The notes under the pieces were generated by a model that was not told the origin of the DNA, searched no databases, and was given only the letters and a program-made list of their open reading frames with translations. This document shows, piece after piece, positions 1 to 11,944 of a DNA stretch of 64,000 bases (within the stretch, counting starts at the first letter, position 1; every line of letters starts with the position of its first letter). Location of the stretch: contig CM063253.1 of assembly GCA_032158295.1 (NCBI GenBank), forward strand, positions 1,643,001 to 1,707,000, written 5' to 3'. The position numbers and the translations under genes are program-made. Source of the DNA: Pycnopodia helianthoides (lineage: Eukaryota > Echinodermata > Asteroidea > Forcipulatida > Asteriidae).

Positions 1-366
1 CCTCCCTCTCGAGGAACACCCCGTGTGATTGGGAGGGGTCTCTAGAGTGGTGACCCGGTTGCTGAATTTACCATGGTGCAATATAATGTAGTGTTAAACA
101 TGCGTATCATTTGTACATTGTATATTTGGTTTGTGGTAACACCGTGTGTATAATATCTACTTTGATGTGTAGATTTTATTCTTCAGAGAACTTGTCTTAC
201 TATTTGTTCTACTACCGCGGAGTAGTTTTCGGAATTCGGGAGACTTCTCAGTTCTGAAAAGAACTGTCCTGCTTATTAACTACTACCTGGGCGGGAGGTA
301 GGAAATCGGCCTGGACTAATTCTTTAGCTTTGTGGATCGGATCGTTAGGTGAAAGGAACTTTTCCC

Positions 367-3300
367 ATGGCAGAATTAACAGTAAAGTTAACTGTTTCGC
401 TACGGTGAGCCGCTCACAGCGGCCCACAGAAATGTCCCGTTCCCTACGGAAAGCCGCTCACAGCGGCTCGTTGACGTCACTGTAGATACTCGGGGCATCC
501 CCATTACGTGTGCCTTTTTTGCATAATTTATGCCGTATTGCCATCTGGATGACCTCTGACCCTAGTTGCAGCGGCTTTGAGTCGCTGCCTTTGGCTTTCC
601 ATCGCGCCAAGGGTATTATTGACACATTAGATGGCGGCGTCCAATAATTAATTCCGTACAAACGGCGCGAAATTCGAAAATTCCATTACGGAGTGAAAGA
701 GTTAAAGGCAGGATATACTTTTGGTAATTGTCATGGACTAGTTTCCTCACTTGGTGTATCCTAATATATGCATACAGATAACACACCTGTGAAAATTGGG
801 CTCAATTGGTCATCAAAGTTGCAAGAATATAATGAAAGAAAAACACCCTTGTTGCATAGAACTGTGTGCTTTCAAATGTCTGAGAAGCCATTCTCGGATT
901 CAAATATTTCAGTGAGAAATTACCTCTTTCTCAACAACTGCAATACTTCAGAGGGAGTCGTTTCTCATAATGTTTTATACTATCATCAGCTCTCAGATGC
1001 TCCTTTACCAAGTAAGTTTATATGGTAATGTATTTCTTGAGTAATTACCAAAAGTATGCACTGCCTTTAAAGACAAGGTGTCATTGACATAAGTCCCTGT
1101 TTTTTTAGTTAAAATCCTTGTGTTGCGAAAGAAGGTAACTCCTGTGTCTTTATACAAATCTGATGTATTTTAGTGCATCTTTTCCACTTCAAGTTAAACA
1201 TTATGATTACTATTTGTATTCACAGCTTGGCAAAGCAACAACCATTGCGGATCTTAAAACCCAGTTTCATCTAAAAAGTGAGTATTCTTAACGGACACTT
1301 TACATTTAAAATGTTTAATTTGTATGTACGATATATGTCTTCATGGACATTGTTTTTTTACCCCTTAACCCTCTTGCTGTCTGACCATTCAATACCATTC
1401 ACTGTGGTTTTGAATGATAGATAAACTATGCCAGCCTGCAATATGATACCATGAGGGAATGCATGTACACAGTACACAGTTAGTTCTGTGCACAGTTGTG
1501 CCACTGTACACAACCTTGGCAGTCGAATGGTTTCAAATGGTTGGTCAACTCACTGGAAAATGTTGCCAAGAGTCACTGACAGTAGGAGGGTTAATATTGC
1601 CAAAGGCTGGCAAGACCAGTGAGTGATGCTTATTATTATCTGTTCTCTTGTAAATATGTAATTTTGTAACTTTTTAACAGTTTTTCTGCTTATGACCGTT
1701 GTCTTTTTATGTAGCTTTGTTTTGTACACAGCGTTTTGAGGCAGTTTTGCAGCAATACTGCGCTTTATCAGTTTCTTTTGGTTGTTATTATTGATGCTAA
1801 CAATTTATGGGCCATTAATTTCTGTGTAATCATCACCTAATGTTTTTTTTCCCCAGAGAGAAATCTGTATCCGGACAGACAGTCATATCGTACAGCATCA
1901 AGTAAGTAAAGACTAATTTGTGTTTATAAAGAAAATAAATATAGAATCAATTTGTAAATTATTCAACCGGCATGTTCCAGTCCAATACTTTAGCTGTGCT
2001 GTAAGAATTATAATTCTATGAAACTTTGAGTTGGTGGAGCACCGCCAGTTCAACAAAATAAAAATGTTGTGCACACTAATTTCAGATTAATTAGTTCTTC
2101 TTTAACTGTGTTTGACTGAACATGTAAAGGTGCTATTGTATAAAATAATATACAAGTACACAACAAAGATAAGGAATGGTGGAAGTATAACTATTCTGAA
2201 AAAGAACCGGTGTTTAACGAATCAACTCCCAAGCCCAACTCCAAGTTAATCCCCCTTCAAGGCAATACTTAAGCAGCATCCAGCAACAGAGTCCAGCATT
2301 CTCCTGAAGACGATCAGAGCTTACTGATCGAAACGTTGAGTCGTTAACCACCGGTTCTTTTCAGAACCAACACTACTCAAAATAGATTTAACATGGTGTC
2401 ACCGCAAACCTCTCTTAAAGACACTGGACACCTTTGGTAATTGTCAAAGACCAGTCTTTGGTGTATCTCAACATATGCACAAAATAACAAGAAACCTGTC
2501 AAAATTTGAACTCAGTTGGTCATCGAAGTTGCGAGATAATAATGGAAGAAAAAACACCCTTGTCACACGAAGTTGTGTGCTTTCAGATGCTTGATTTCGA
2601 GACCTCACGCGTGAGGTCTCAAAATCAATTCAAATATTTTACTGAGAAATTACTTCTTTCTGAAAAACTACGCTACTTCAGAGGGAGCCGTTTCTCACAA
2701 TGTTTTATACTTTCAACAGCTCTCCATTGCTCGTTACCAAGTAGGTTTTTATGCTAACAATTATTTTAAGTAATTACCAATAGTGTCCAGTGCCTTTTAA
2801 GATAATGAAGGCAAGAAGTAGCAAATCGTTTACAATGTATTTCAGGTATAGGTTCGAGGTTTGGTCGAACATTTCAAGCGGTATGCTCTGTCCGTCATCG
2901 TTTTGTCCATGTCGGTGTGCTCTTGTTTGCCATTCTGCTGGTGATGAACTGAGCCTACTGTTCAAACTTCAATACCCCAAGGCGGAGATTCGGCGCTTAC
3001 GGAAGCTGGGAAATTTTCGCTTAAGTCAAGCGTATTTCACAGGTTAGCGGAGAATTTATGCTTGTGCGCGTGCACACACCACGTTACTAGGCATTCTGCG
3101 CTTATAGAGCTAGCGCAGATGTTCAGCGCTTGCCCTGTAAGCAAAGAATGGCGATCGTAAGCGCAGATTGTGGTGGTAAGCAGAGCCATGAAATTGGGCC
3201 TGGTTCATCTGACAACTGCGAATACTTACTTGCAAGATTTACTACATGTGTCACTGCAAACTTTCACATTATAATAAAACTTCAAATGAAATGCGGTATT

Positions 3301-6300
3301 TGTTTCTTGATTTTAGAGGGGAAGTCCCTAAAGGATGAATGCACCCTGGAATCCTTGGAGTTAGGTAGTAATGGAAAACTCTACTTCAAAGACTTGGGTC
3401 CTCAAGTTAGCTGGACCACGGTAAGTAGTTATATGGGAAAGTCAATTGTTAATCACCGAACATTGACCGCAAATAACAGAAAGTCATTTTTTTTTTAAAG
3501 TTTTGTTGAACTGAATAATTTTTGTGTCAAGTAATAAACCACAAGGGAAACTGACTGGGTAAATTTCAAATAGTATGGGGTTGAACAAAGAAAAATTGAC
3601 TAGAGCGGGATTTGAACCAACGACCTCCGGATTAACGTACCGGCGCTCTACCAACTGAGCTATCTAGCCCTATATTGGCGGTCTCCCTATTTTGTCAATA
3701 TCTTTGTTCGGGGGTGCCAGTCTGAAGCCATACTGAATAATTTTTATCAACTTGACATTTCGTTTACATTGTCTTCAGGAGAATGCATGTACCACAAATA
3801 ACAGAAAGTCAATTTTTCTGAAAGATTTGTTTTATCTGAATAAATTGTATCAACTTGACATTTCGTTCAGATCGTTTTCAGGAGAATGCTTTAAAATTTA
3901 TGGGCGTTCCTGTTGTTAGCCGATATAGGTATTGGTAGAGGACAAGCAATTTACTTTGGTAGATGTTCTCTTTGGGCTCTTAATACAGTATTTGACTTGT
4001 ATCACTGTAGACCTAGACAGACAGGTACGATTAGGAGTAGAGCAGTAGTAGACGCTCTCCTGAAGACGATCAGAGCATACTGATCGAAACGTCAAGTTGT
4101 TAAACCACGATATTTTAATTTGTACATTTTTTTCAGAACCAGTATATTTTATGGTGTTACCACAAACTCTACTAGATTTCCGTCGTGCATAGTTTCAATT
4201 CCTTCATTATCATTTATTTGTCATTTTTCAATAGCACTTTGCACTTTGGGCTTTATAAATTGAAAATAGCACTCCGCACCAGTGACACTTTTTGCTCAAA
4301 ATACCCACGGCTGTCGCACAAACATTCCACCACTTATATAGAAGTTGAATACCAGGATCCCAGATAACCGGTCATATTTCACTAACATACGTACACATAC
4401 ATGTCCAAGTTTGATATTTACTCGCATGTACTGACTGTACTACCAGTGCGGTTTGACGCGCCGATGATGCGGTGATCACGTAAGTGGTGGAATGTTTGTG
4501 TGACAGCTGGGTATTTTGAGCAAAAAGTGTCACTAATGCGGAGTGCTATTTTCAGTTTATAAAGCCCAAAAGAATGTTAGTCCAGTTGTTCCAATATCTT
4601 CTGAATGAAAACTGAACACTTGAGTTGCTATCATAGAGTTATATATAAGAACAAGAGGGCGCACTGGCAATACTGCGTGCACAAACGCGTCGGGACCGCA
4701 AGGAGACACTAGCGCCATTTTATAGAGGGCAAAATTGAGTACAAAGTATACGATGTACGTGTATGGTAAATGCACACATCACGCGCTCAGTGTTCATGTT
4801 GTTGTTTTGCGTACAGTAAAGCAATGGTAGTAGTACTTGAAACATGGCCGCACCACCCGCGCGACGAGTCACGTAACTTGGCTAGTTTTTATATATAACT
4901 CTATGGTTGCTATACACTGCTAGACTTTATGGAATCAGAGATACTCTCCGTAAAAACAAGCAGAGTTTGGCGGAAGGACCATAAACACTTTGATTCCTTC
5001 TCATCATCCTCTACAGGTGTTTCTAACTGAGTATGCAGGTCCATTATTCATTTACCTACTGTTCTACATGAGGCCTGCACTCATCTATGGAGCTGAGAAT
5101 GTTGACAAACCAAGGACTATGGTGGTGCAGTGAGTATTGCCAATTAAAAACACCCCTTACAGATATTCTGCCTTTTGATTGGTTTAGAGCGCGTCACATG
5201 ATATGTCTTAGTTTTACTAGAAACCGCCCGCGAGATGACTGTGCTATCACATGGCCACCGATGTACTATCACATCAGCACCCAAACTGTTGGACTCTGAT
5301 TATGGTGGTGTGCCTGATCCCATGTAAAGCATAATCAGTTTACTACTGCAGTCCTCAGTCCAACACCATTCAGTAACTCAGCACCCAAACTGTTGGACTC
5401 TGATTATGGTGGTATGCCTGATCCCATGTAAAGCATAAACAGTTTACAAGTGCAGTCCTCAGTCCAACACCATTCAGTGACTCAACACCCAAACTGTTGG
5501 ACTCTGATTATGGTGGCATGCCTGATCCCATGTAAAGCATAATCAGTTTACAAGTGCAGTCCTCAGTCCAACACCCTACAGTAACTCAACACCCAAACTG
5601 TTGGACTCTGATTATTGTGGTATGCCTGATCCCATGTAAAGCATAATCAGTTTACTAGTGCAGTCCTCAGTCCAACACCCTACAGTAACTCAACACCCAA
5701 ACTGTTAAACTATGATTATGGTGGTATGCCTGATCCCATGTAAAGCATAATCAGTTTACAAGTGCAGTCCTCAGTCCAACCACGACAGTAACTCAACACC
5801 CAACTGTTGGACTCTGATTTTAATACTATAAACATAGTTCTTATAAAGCGCTTTATCACATCTGATGGGCATCTCAAAGTGCTTAGTATTTTTTCCTGCA
5901 AGGTATGCGGAGCTACAGTTTAATGTATGAGACCTTTTTCCTTTTTTTGCATCATGTAATTGTTTACAAGGTGCTTTGGCGCAATACGCAACCAATTAAG
6001 CTCATAACACTGGGGCGAACCCGTGGTGGTATGCTTGATCAGGTTACTAGTACAGTCCTCAATCCAGCAGAATCAAACACACATGCTTCTGGAAGTCAAA
6101 GGTTTGGGGTGGTCAGGCTTGAGCTAATAAACATCTCAGCTATTTACTGACCTGGGTGGCCAGGCGCATGTAACAGGCTCAGCATCCTTTCGGTGCAGAT
6201 ACTGCGGGGTCGGTGTTTGACTGACGGTGATACATGTAGGTCATACGCAGTAGCTGCACCTAAACTTTGGAATGAACTCCCAATGACAATCAACTGTGCA

Positions 6301-9300
6301 GGGTCCTCACAAAATGTTTCATTTGTACTCGAAGCATACCTATTTAGTCGTTAGACACCTTTACACTGCTCATAATTATGCTTCTGGTTTAATGTGTGTG
6401 GAGGGATAAATCTTTAATAAATTAATTAATTTTGCATTTCCATTCCTGTAAGTGCACATAATTATGTTGTGAATGATGTCATTCCCCAGTGTTCTTGGAA
6501 GTGTTTTCTTGCGTATGATCATTCGGTTGCGATTATTTTTGTATTTTTAGTTTAGGTGGCAGCTGTTCCTCTGTTTTTTATTTATTTAATTTTGTTATTA
6601 TGATTTTTAACGGTCGCAGCTTATCTGTTTCCCAATATTATTTAAATGTTATCTGTTTGTGTGTTTATTGTAAAAATCTTAACTGTTGAATACTTTTAAA
6701 ACATAGTAATGTTGGCCTATTTATTTTATTTTGTTTATGTTGTAAATTTTGCTTCTATTGTACGGCGTATTGAGGAACATGATTCATAATGCGCTTTATA
6801 AATCTGTTCATTATTACTGTTATTATTATGAACTATTAAGGATGAATGGACTCGACTCCATGGGGGACTTTTAGGATGCTAGGTGGCAGCAGACTCACCA
6901 AGTAAATCCAATGTTCTCGGTAATGTGTGCATGTTTAGAACTACCTGAACAATGGAAGTTTTACCTGGTATGCCTGCTGCCATCTAGCGTTCAAAAGTCT
7001 CCCATTAGAGGCATGTCTGCGAATGACAGCCTATTATACCGAAAGTAACAAATAATTTAGTTTTATTTTGACATTATCCCGAATGACAGTTTGTAATTAT
7101 TCTCTCCTCAATTTTGTTGCAGAATTGCCGCCGGGTGTTGGTCTCTTCACTACGCTAAGAGACTCCTGGAGACTGTCTTTGTGCATCGATTCTCCCACGC
7201 TACCATGCCAATCGCCAACATCTTTAGGGTATTGAACCAATTCACTTCAGTTTTATCCTCACAATAGATGGATTGCAATACGCCTCATTGGCCACCATCT
7301 TTGATGAAAAAATGGAAACGTGTACGCGCGATGCACGACTCTCAGCCAATGATAGCTCTTCACGCGTGCACAATTCATCAAAGATGGCGGCCGATGACGC
7401 CTATTGCAATCCATCTATAAGCTTGAGTTATGTGTGTTATACAGTGTAGTGCACGTTTCAAGAGATGCTGCAATTAGGGCGCCGTTCAAAAAGATCAAAA
7501 TTTAAAAATGTCAATCTTTTTTCGAAATTGTTTTGTTGCACCACCCACCCACCCCAAACCCCTGAAGAACAAAGTGATGCTGCAGATGTTTTAAATGCAT
7601 TTTCAAAGTTTTCAATGGCTTTTCCTGGCTTTCAGCATGCAACTTTTTTAGTTGAAACCAAAGAGAAATTTCTTGCCATCTCCCCATCGGGCGTGGAGGT
7701 CGACCATTGAAACAAGGTTGACCATTAACAACAGAATCTGCACACACAGTTCCATTCTATGATTTGAATTGAAAACTAAATTTCGATTTTTCAGTTATTT
7801 CTTTTGACCCACCCAACTCATAATTTCGAAAAATGAAAAAATTTGTTTAACATTGGTTATCCTGAATGGCCCCTTACACGCTCAACATTGACTCCCTGAA
7901 TGGTTTAGCCGTGTGTGACATTAGGGCAAGGGGTCATGCAGCTCCTCTCTCCACCTCCTTCACTGATCTGATGTTCCCCCCTAAAAAAATTTTTTTTCCT
8001 TCAACTGGTGTCTGTTTGTTCATTTTATAACTCTACTCTGTGTGAGACATTTCAGTCTTTTATCTGAGTTCAGACTTTTTAAAGTCAGCCTGGTGAAGAA
8101 AACCAGCCGTTATTTTCTCCAGAAGAGGCACCACTCTTTGATCTACTTCTCTAGTGCTGAGGACACTGTTTCCTCAAAGCTCTGTGAGATCTAAACCCCA
8201 GGGGGTTATCAAAAGGTGGAAGTGCAATCATTTCATCATACCTCCTAACATTTGGATCGCAGTTTCAGACTTTTTTCATCAGCAATGACTCTCACCCCAG
8301 TCTATAGCCTCTACAAAACCGTTGTTTAATGTTCTGCTTCACTGTTGTATTTTCTTGTATTTTAGAATAGTATGTACTACTGGGGATTTGCTGCATTTGT
8401 AGCTTACTTCATTAATCATCCTCTGTACACACCACCAGGTAAGCGACCTGTCAATGGCAGTAATAATGAGCACAAGCAAGTGAGCTCAGCAAAGAGATCT
8501 TGCTAAGAGCATCCCTGTTTAATGTGAAATAATTAACTAGTAAGAAAGCTGGCAGACTAGAGTAGGAACAAGCCAACTGGCCTGCAGATTGGTCACTGAA
8601 TAAGTTTTGTGGAATCCCTGTACAGGGAAGGGAAATCTTGATCAACTCAAGTTGGTTTCTTTAAGATTGGTATTAATTAATTTGTGTTTAACCCATAACA
8701 TTTATGTGTATAAAGCACTGTATACTCAGTACTTTCCCTTTGAAAAAAACAAAACAAAACACAGGCATATTACTCGGGTTGGATTGAACCTAGTAACTTC
8801 TCATTTATTGTTTTTTGTTTTTGAATGCAGCTGGTGGAGATATTCAGGTTTATGGTGGTCTCGCATTCTTTCTGGTAAGCACAAGAGTTGGCGCATAATC
8901 AATTCTAAATTTGTGACCAAACTAATTATCATTAATTGTTATGGCCTTGTGCAGAATAGACCTTTATCATAGGGCATCCATCTTGTATTTCTCCATCTAA
9001 ATCGGTGCAACCAAAGTGAGGCTGGAAGGGCAAATAGTCTGGTCCATTTGTTGTATAGTTTTGGATCAGTATGTATTATTAATGTTGTACACTGGGGACT
9101 TGACAAAGATGTGTCCGCATGATAAAGGTCTATACTGTAATCAGTTACAGACATTTCAATCATGTTTTTTTTTACTTGTACTTGTGTTTAATCAGCAAGT
9201 CAGCTTTACATAAACTGTTGGTAAAGTTTGTTGGTGTTGTTGTAGAGAGACCTCAGAGAGATCACATAGAAACCTTGGTAATTATTGTAAGGTCCAATTC

Positions 9301-11028
9301 TGTAAAGCTGACAACTGCAATAAAAAATTTCATAGCACTAGCCAAAATACTATGTAATGTATGTTGTTTCTCACTGGTTCCCTGTAAGTATTTGCTTAGT
9401 AGGCAAATTTGATTAACACAACAGCTTCAGGAATACAGCCAAGTTGTACTACTTATCTAATTCTGCTACACATAAATCATATTTGCTAGGCATTATTTGG
9501 GGGGATTTGCGGCTTGATGAAAACTATGCCCAGATATGTAAATGTGTGCAAATCAAATCAACAAATATTTCAACTTTAGTGTATTATTAACTCTTTCAGT
9601 GCCATCTATTTTTTGTGTTTTGAACCTAAAGTGCCAATTTTTTTAGTTTTTTTGAAATTCTGTTTTAAAAATAATAATAAATAAGTATTTCTCATTAAAC
9701 AAAAAGTATCTAACTGAATTGCGTTACCTTGGTACATCCCAAAGCCAATAGTATTTCCTGAGTGATAATGCCCTCTGGTGATCACATGTATATTAGGGGC
9801 CATAGGTGTATGACTGATGACACTTTTCAAACACATAAAATAGATCGTACATGTATGACCTTGGCACTGAAAAGCTTTAAAAACTCAAAACACTGATTTG
9901 CTCTTGTTCCGTGACAGCTTTGTGAGTACGGTAACCTCTGCATCCACCTAGCGTTCCGTAATCTCCGCCCAGCAGGAACTAAAGAGCGTCGTATCCCACT
10001 GCCAACCAGTAACCCAATGACAATGCTCTTCAGCGTTGTCAGCTGTCCAAACTACACCTATGAAGCAGGTGCTTGGATCAGCTTCAGTATCATGACCCAA
10101 TGTCTCCCAGGTAATGTGGATTCGTTCGCCCTGTCCTTAAAATAGAGTTAACGTGAAATGTGATTTTCAGAATGTCAAAAGGTTGTTTCTCGCTTAAAGG
10201 TATTGTACACTTTTGGTGACAGCTCAAAATCATTGTCCACATTTTGTGTGATTCAACATATGCATGAACAAACAAACCTGTGAAAGTTTGAGCTCAATCG
10301 GTCATCGAGGCCACGAGAAAATAGTGAAAAGAGACCTTATGTGTTTTCTGTTTTTTTCAAACATCAAGTTTTTATCACGCGCGATAAAAACTATTGTTTT
10401 ACTCATTTCTCAGAAATGATAGCATTTTCAGGCAGAAATGTTTTAAGGAACCCTTTCTACCATTACTTACTTTAAATCATGTAAGTTATGTGTGAATCTG
10501 TGAACATTTGTGTTTTTCGATCTTACCAATAGTGTACAGGGCCTTTAAAGGTAGGGTCATAGATTGGCAAGTATTCCAAAAAATTTACGACCATAAAAAA
10601 CTTACTTGGTGAGAAGCACTGCAGCTGTTGATAGTATAAACTTTTTAAAGAAAGGATTCCCTTCGAAGTAGTATGGTTTGGTATATTTTGTTCACCCCCA
10701 AAACAGATACGATTCATGCATGAATCGTTTCTCAGATTTCTGAGGGTTGGTGTTCGTTTGCGAATGCTGCGGCCAGAAATGCGGTTGGTACCCTGCTGTC
10801 CCTGATGACTGAACCACCAGAGCTCGAGTCCGATACACTAAACCACTTGGCCACGAGAACCTGTTTTCATGATTTTTTGTTTTGTGTTTTTTTCCTTCAG
10901 CGCTCTTATTCACCATCGCTGGATTCTATCAGATGTCCGTTTGGGCTCTCGGCAAACACCGCAACTACAAGAAGGAGTTTGCAACTTACCCACGAGGGCG
11001 CAAGTCAATTGTTCCTTTCGTACTCTAA
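367..11028 (+). CDS. TECR: Very-long-chain enoyl-CoA reductase (TECR/SC2 family), 10 clear exons plus candidate first exon
   Basis: Reduces trans-2,3-enoyl-CoA in the last step of the very-long-chain fatty acid elongation cycle, as an ER multipass membrane enzyme using NADPH (family knowledge). Exons read directly: 1109-1134, 1226-1277, 1857-1901, 3317-3420, 5017-5129, 7123-7228, 8366-8438, 8831-8874, 9918-10110, 10901-11028 (TAA). Each has AG/GT borders, and all phases join in one frame. The N-terminal ubiquitin-like part reads [20 protein letters not shown] and then KGKSLKDE and [12 protein letters not shown]. The membrane/catalytic part carries [57 protein letters not shown] and the C-terminal [11 protein letters not shown]...PFVL. 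With the candidate exon 1 at 367-381/382 (MAELT) the protein would be about 299 residues, close to the fly and human lengths of about 300-308. Exon 1 is uncertain because its donor phase is one base off; the remaining exons are secure. Confidence 0.95.
420..650. promoter_or_regulatory. GC-rich promoter-like segment with CRE, YY1-like and CCAAT motifs
   Basis: A full palindromic CRE (TGACGTCA) lies at 472-479, an E2F-like TCGCGCCAA near 602-610, a YY1-like AGATGGCGGC at 629-638 and CCAAT at 641-645. GCCGCTCACAGCGGC-like palindromic words occur twice near 410-470. This GC-rich, CpG-containing block sits just downstream of the candidate TECR first exon, so it may be the TECR promoter-proximal region or a bidirectional promoter. 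Motif matches only; the transcription start is not visible. Confidence 0.35.
702..1070 (+). mobile_element. MITE family A, diverged copy in TECR intron 1
   Basis: Begins TTAAAGGCA and ends TGCCTTTAA, with subterminal TTTTGGTAATTG and GTAATTACCAAAAG in inverted orientation. Interior similar to the copies at 2415, 33329 and 55177. No ORF of its own; non-autonomous. Confidence 0.75.
2304..2425 (+). repeat. Interspersed repeat end with CTGAAGA...GAAACG hairpin motif, copy 1
   Basis: CTGAAGA at 2304-2310 is followed by a stem (GATCAG/CTGATC) and then GAAACG. The following stretch (GTTAACCACCGGTT, TTCAGAACC, ATGGTGTCACC) is shared with the repeat at 4060-4175. The layout resembles the tail of retroelements such as Penelope-like elements; the family assignment is inference. 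Confidence 0.5.
2415..2801 (+). mobile_element. MITE family A, near-full-length copy in TECR intron
   Basis: 387 bp with TTAAAGACACTGGACACC at the left end and its inverted counterpart GTGTCCAGTGCCTTTTAA at the right. A perfect 22-bp palindrome with core ACGCGT lies at 2599-2620 (GAGACCTC arms). Closely similar to the copies at 33329, 55177 and 58702. Confidence 0.88.
2990..3202 (-). mobile_element. GGGCCCAATTTCA-type MITE, partial
   Basis: The right end GAAATTGGGCCTGG (about 3190-3203) and internal GTAAGC/GCTTAAG words match the ends of the elements at 16116 and 33905. The left end is diverged. Confidence 0.5.
3524..3731 (-). mobile_element. tRNA-derived SINE, intact copy with target-site duplication
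   Basis: Read on the minus strand it carries a tRNA-like head with an A box (TAGCTCAGTTGGTAGAGCG) and a B box (GGTTCAAATCC), flanked by CAAAGATATTGACAAAATAG and TTCTTTGTTCAACCCC. It is bordered by a 14-bp direct repeat ACTGAATAATTTTT at 3510-3523 and 3732-3745, a typical LINE-type target duplication. The anticodon arm does not fold as a clean 5-bp stem, so this is not a functional tRNA gene. Confidence 0.88.
4060..4175 (+). repeat. Interspersed repeat end with CTGAAGA...GAAACG hairpin motif, copy 2
   Basis: CTGAAGA (4060-4066), stem GATCAG 4068-4073 with CTGATC 4080-4085, then GAAAC 4086-4090. The flank (GTTAAACCACG, TTCAGAACC, ATGGTGTTACC) is shared with the copy at 2304. It resembles a degenerate hammerhead core: one extra C follows CTGAAGA. 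Confidence 0.5.
4245..4570. repeat. Foldback element with about 80-90 bp inverted arms
   Basis: The left arm (about 4245-4335: GGGCTTTATAAA, ATAGCACTCCGCA, GTGACACTTTTTGCTCAAAA, ACATTCCACCACTTA) is repeated inverted at about 4491-4570. The arms are nearly identical and flank about 150 bp of unrelated sequence. Confidence 0.8.
4632..4905. mobile_element. hAT-like MITE with 8-bp target-site duplication
   Basis: Terminal inverted repeats of 17 bp: CATAGAGTTATATATAA at 4632-4648 and its complement ending at 4905. Flanking 8-bp direct repeat GTTGCTAT at 4624-4631 and 4906-4913. An 8-bp duplication is the hallmark of hAT superfamily insertion. 274 bp, no transposase. Confidence 0.82.
5278..5820. 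repeat. 104-bp tandem repeat in TECR intron, about five units
   Basis: CACCCAAACTG starts at 5278, 5382, 5486, 5590, 5694 and 5797, a near constant period of 104. Each unit contains TGTTGGACT with AGTCCAACA and CTGATTATG with CATAATCAG as nested inverted words, so each monomer can fold as a hairpin. Confidence 0.93.
7265..7417. mobile_element. Short MITE with about 44-bp inverted repeats, TA-flanked
   Basis: GATGGATTGCAATACGCCTC near 7267 is mirrored by GACGCCTATTGCAATCCATC ending near 7415, and CCATCTTTGATGAA by TTCATCAAAGATGG further in. TA at both borders fits Tc1/mariner-type insertion. 153 bp, non-coding, in a TECR intron. Confidence 0.8.
8957..9132. mobile_element. Short MITE with 14-bp inverted repeats
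   Basis: TAGACCTTTATCAT at 8957-8970 and its exact complement at 9119-9132, enclosing 148 bp with no coding content. Target duplication not clear. Confidence 0.65.
10194..10548 (+). mobile_element. MITE family B, full copy in the last TECR intron
   Basis: Begins TTAAAGGTATTGTACACTTT and ends AGTGTACAGGGCCTTTAA. Mid-element TTTTTATCACGCGCGATAAAAA is a palindrome. Highly similar to 18117-18470. Confidence 0.88.
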
Positions 11029-11900
11029 CTCTTCCTCTCTTGACGTCTGCGTCCCGGGCCGAATCAAAATACGTCATGTTATCTTTTAAAACTTTTTTGA
11101 AAAGGTTATTATATTATGATACATAGAGCCCATCGTTGAATGATAGAATCATGATGAAAAAGAATGATCCGATGTAAAATCTTAACTTCATTGAATCTGA
11201 AAGCTTTGAATAATAATCCATTGAACGTTCAGTTAATATTTGCAGTTTTTGTTTGTTTGAAGCAATTATGATGTTGATTGTTGACTGTATTGTAAATCGC
11301 CCATTATGGAAATTCAAAATAAAAGTTGTCAAAGACGAAACGCCCCCAATTTTTTTATGGAAAAATGATTTTACCAAACTGCATGTAGACCCCTAGCACA
11401 GAACACACTGCCCGTCTAGGTCTGCAATGTGAGAGGTGTAGTGAACTTCTTTGTGCGCATGCCTTAAAGTTCACATTGTTGTAACTTGTACCCCACCTAT
11501 GCGCTTTTTTTTTTCTCTGCTAAACAGCTTTATGAAGTGGGCCCTGCTTGGCGTCATAAGCGTAGAGTTCGTTGGAAGCTGTCGCCGACGTAAGTTGGTT
11601 CAAGAATTAGACAGCAGCGTACCATCTGAACCTCACACCAAGGAACTGTTTCGCACGGTTCCGAATTATTGCAATATTGTGATGAATTTAAACCTAACTG
11701 GGCATTGTTTGATGCACGGTTACTGTTTTAAGGCCAGCGTTTCAGTTTGTATTTCAAGGAGTTGCGGGTTCATGTTGGACTGGAAACATTCTGTTTATAG
11801 ATTTTAACGTACCACTTAAATCAGGGGTTTTTGTACTGTTTTTGAGATGTTCATTGTAGCTATTTATTAATGTTGGAATAAAGAGCTCGTCCAAAAAGTG
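11029..11900 (+). other. Probable TECR 3' UTR and downstream flank with two AATAAA signals
   Basis: After the TAA at 11026-11028 an AATAAA lies at 11318-11323 and a second at 11877-11882. Between them 11451-11807 is open for 118 codons but has no recognisable domain. An acceptor-like AG stands at 11522 after a pyrimidine run, with a GTAAGT at about 11590. An alternative terminal exon cannot be excluded. Confidence 0.4.
11318..11323 (+). terminator. AATAAA poly(A) signal for TECR
   Basis: AATAAA 290 bp after the TECR stop, followed by GT-rich sequence (AAGTTGTC). A second AATAAA at 11877-11882 could give a longer 3' UTR. Confidence 0.6.
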
Positions 11901-11944
11901 ATTATGTCTGACCCTTAAATGTACTGAAAATACATTTAAAAGTT

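Noticed and set aside
3601..3670. tRNA gene on the minus strand
   Set aside because: A and B boxes are good but the anticodon stem and acceptor stem do not pair properly, and the segment is embedded in a repeated element with a 14-bp target duplication; it is a SINE head.
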